Shown here: one piece after another, positions 5,553 to 5,965 of the stretch
Numbering within the stretch: position 1 is the stretch's first letter
How the letters are laid out: each line of letters starts with the position of its first letter
Source of the DNA: Desulfotignum sp.
Lineage (GTDB): Bacteria > Desulfobacterota > Desulfobacteria > Desulfobacterales > Desulfobacteraceae
Direction of reading: 5' to 3'
Assembly: GCA_011390235.1 (NCBI GenBank)
Contig: JAABSS010000058.1
Coordinates: 1-5,965 of the forward strand
DNA length: 5,965 nucleotides
Program-made: the position numbers and the translations under genes
The notes under the pieces: generated by a model
Databases searched by the model: none
Told to the model about the DNA's origin: nothing
What the model saw: only the letters and a program-made list of their open reading frames with translations

Positions 5553-5965
5553 ATGCATTCGACATCCACTTCCGTAACCATTGATCCTGCCCGGTGCGCC
5601 GGCTGCGGCGCCTGTATCCGGGTGTGCCCGACAGAGATTATATCCCTGGAAAACAGCATTGCCAAGGCAGCACCCGACACAAACATTGCCCGGTGCCTGC
5701 AGTGCGGCCACTGCATGGCTGCCTGTCCGGAAAACGCCATCGCCATCCCGGCCCTGGATCTGGACCTGCATCACTTTTCCACCTTTGCCGTGGACACTGC
5801 CTGGCAGGCCCCGGGCAGCAGCCTTCCCACCCGGGATCTGGCCCGGCTCATGCTCTCCAGACGGTCCTGCCGGCATTACAGGCAGAGCCCGGTGGAAAAA
5901 GAAAAAATAGCAGATCTTATCAAGCTTGCGGTGTTCGCCCCCTCCGGCACCAACAGCCAGGCCTG
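5553..5965 (+). CDS. Partial CDS: two-[4Fe-4S] ferredoxin domain fused to nitroreductase domain
   Basis: The frame opens at ATG 5553, with AAGGA at 5543-5547 as ribosome site, and stays open to the right edge (137 codons). Two cysteine motifs of the C-x2-C-x2-C-x3-C-P type are visible: C15, C18, C21, C25-P26 and C48, C51, C54, C58-P59, each ligating one [4Fe-4S] cluster. After a linker (about 60-93) comes the start of a nitroreductase fold: RRSCRHYRQSPV at 103-114 and APSGTNSQ at 129-136, the FMN phosphate and flavin-binding segments. Such fusions are common in strict anaerobes, where ferredoxin domains are thought to pass electrons to the flavin; the physiological acceptor is usually unknown. 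The C-terminal part of the flavodomain lies outside the window. Divergent from the alcohol dehydrogenase with an 88-nt gap, so a shared control region is possible. Confidence 0.93.
   Translation, partial: MHSTSTSVTIDPARCAGCGACIRVCPTEIISLENSIAKAAPDTNIARCLQCGHCMAACPENAIAIPALDLDLHHFSTFAVDTAWQAPGSSLPTRDLARLMLSRRSCRHYRQSPVEKEKIADLIKLAVFAPSGTNSQA

Noticed and set aside
5581..5910. 109-residue plus-strand frame, Pro/Ala/Arg-rich
   Set aside because: It is a shadow of the ferredoxin-nitroreductase frame that starts at 5553, which shows two intact cysteine-cluster motifs and a flavin-binding domain.
1..5965. CRISPR arrays, insertion sequences, tRNA or rRNA genes
   Set aside because: No regularly spaced repeats, transposase-like frames, terminal inverted repeats or RNA-gene sequences were seen on either strand.

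Overview
The window looks like a chromosomal segment of an anaerobic Gram-negative bacterium, most likely a sulfate-reducing deltaproteobacterium of the Desulfobacteraceae type. This is inferred from gene content and protein style: a TRAP transporter, an IclR regulator, an iron-type alcohol dehydrogenase and a ferredoxin-nitroreductase fusion. No taxonomic marker is present, so the assignment is tentative.

Left half (1-3186, minus strand): a tripartite TRAP transporter operon in the order dctP (periplasmic binding protein), dctQ (small membrane subunit), dctM (large membrane subunit). dctQ and dctM overlap by 4 nt. The 91-nt gap between dctP and dctQ holds a strong stem-loop. About 110 nt after dctM, on the same strand, another gene begins and runs off the left edge. 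Only 29 residues are visible, and they resemble the N-terminus of histidinol-dehydrogenase-family enzymes of the sulfopropanediol dehydrogenase kind. That reading is tentative.

Middle (3187-4201): a very AT-rich divergent control region separates dctP from an IclR-family regulator on the plus strand. It contains a good sigma-70-type promoter for dctP with an A-tract upstream. A perfect 17-bp palindrome lies just downstream of that promoter, and its half-site recurs ahead of the regulator gene. This is a convincing candidate operator system in which the IclR protein controls the transporter and probably itself.

Right half (4202-5965): converging on the regulator is a minus-strand iron-type alcohol dehydrogenase with a TTG start and a non-canonical metal-site signature. 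Divergent from it, on the plus strand and cut by the right edge, is a protein with two [4Fe-4S] motifs followed by a nitroreductase domain. These two genes are visibly more GC-rich than the transporter region.

Working model (inference): a small carboxylate- or sulfonate-type molecule is captured by DctP, imported by DctQM and oxidised in the cytoplasm, with IclR sensing the substrate or a product. Whether the alcohol dehydrogenase and the ferredoxin-nitroreductase belong to the same pathway cannot be decided from this window.
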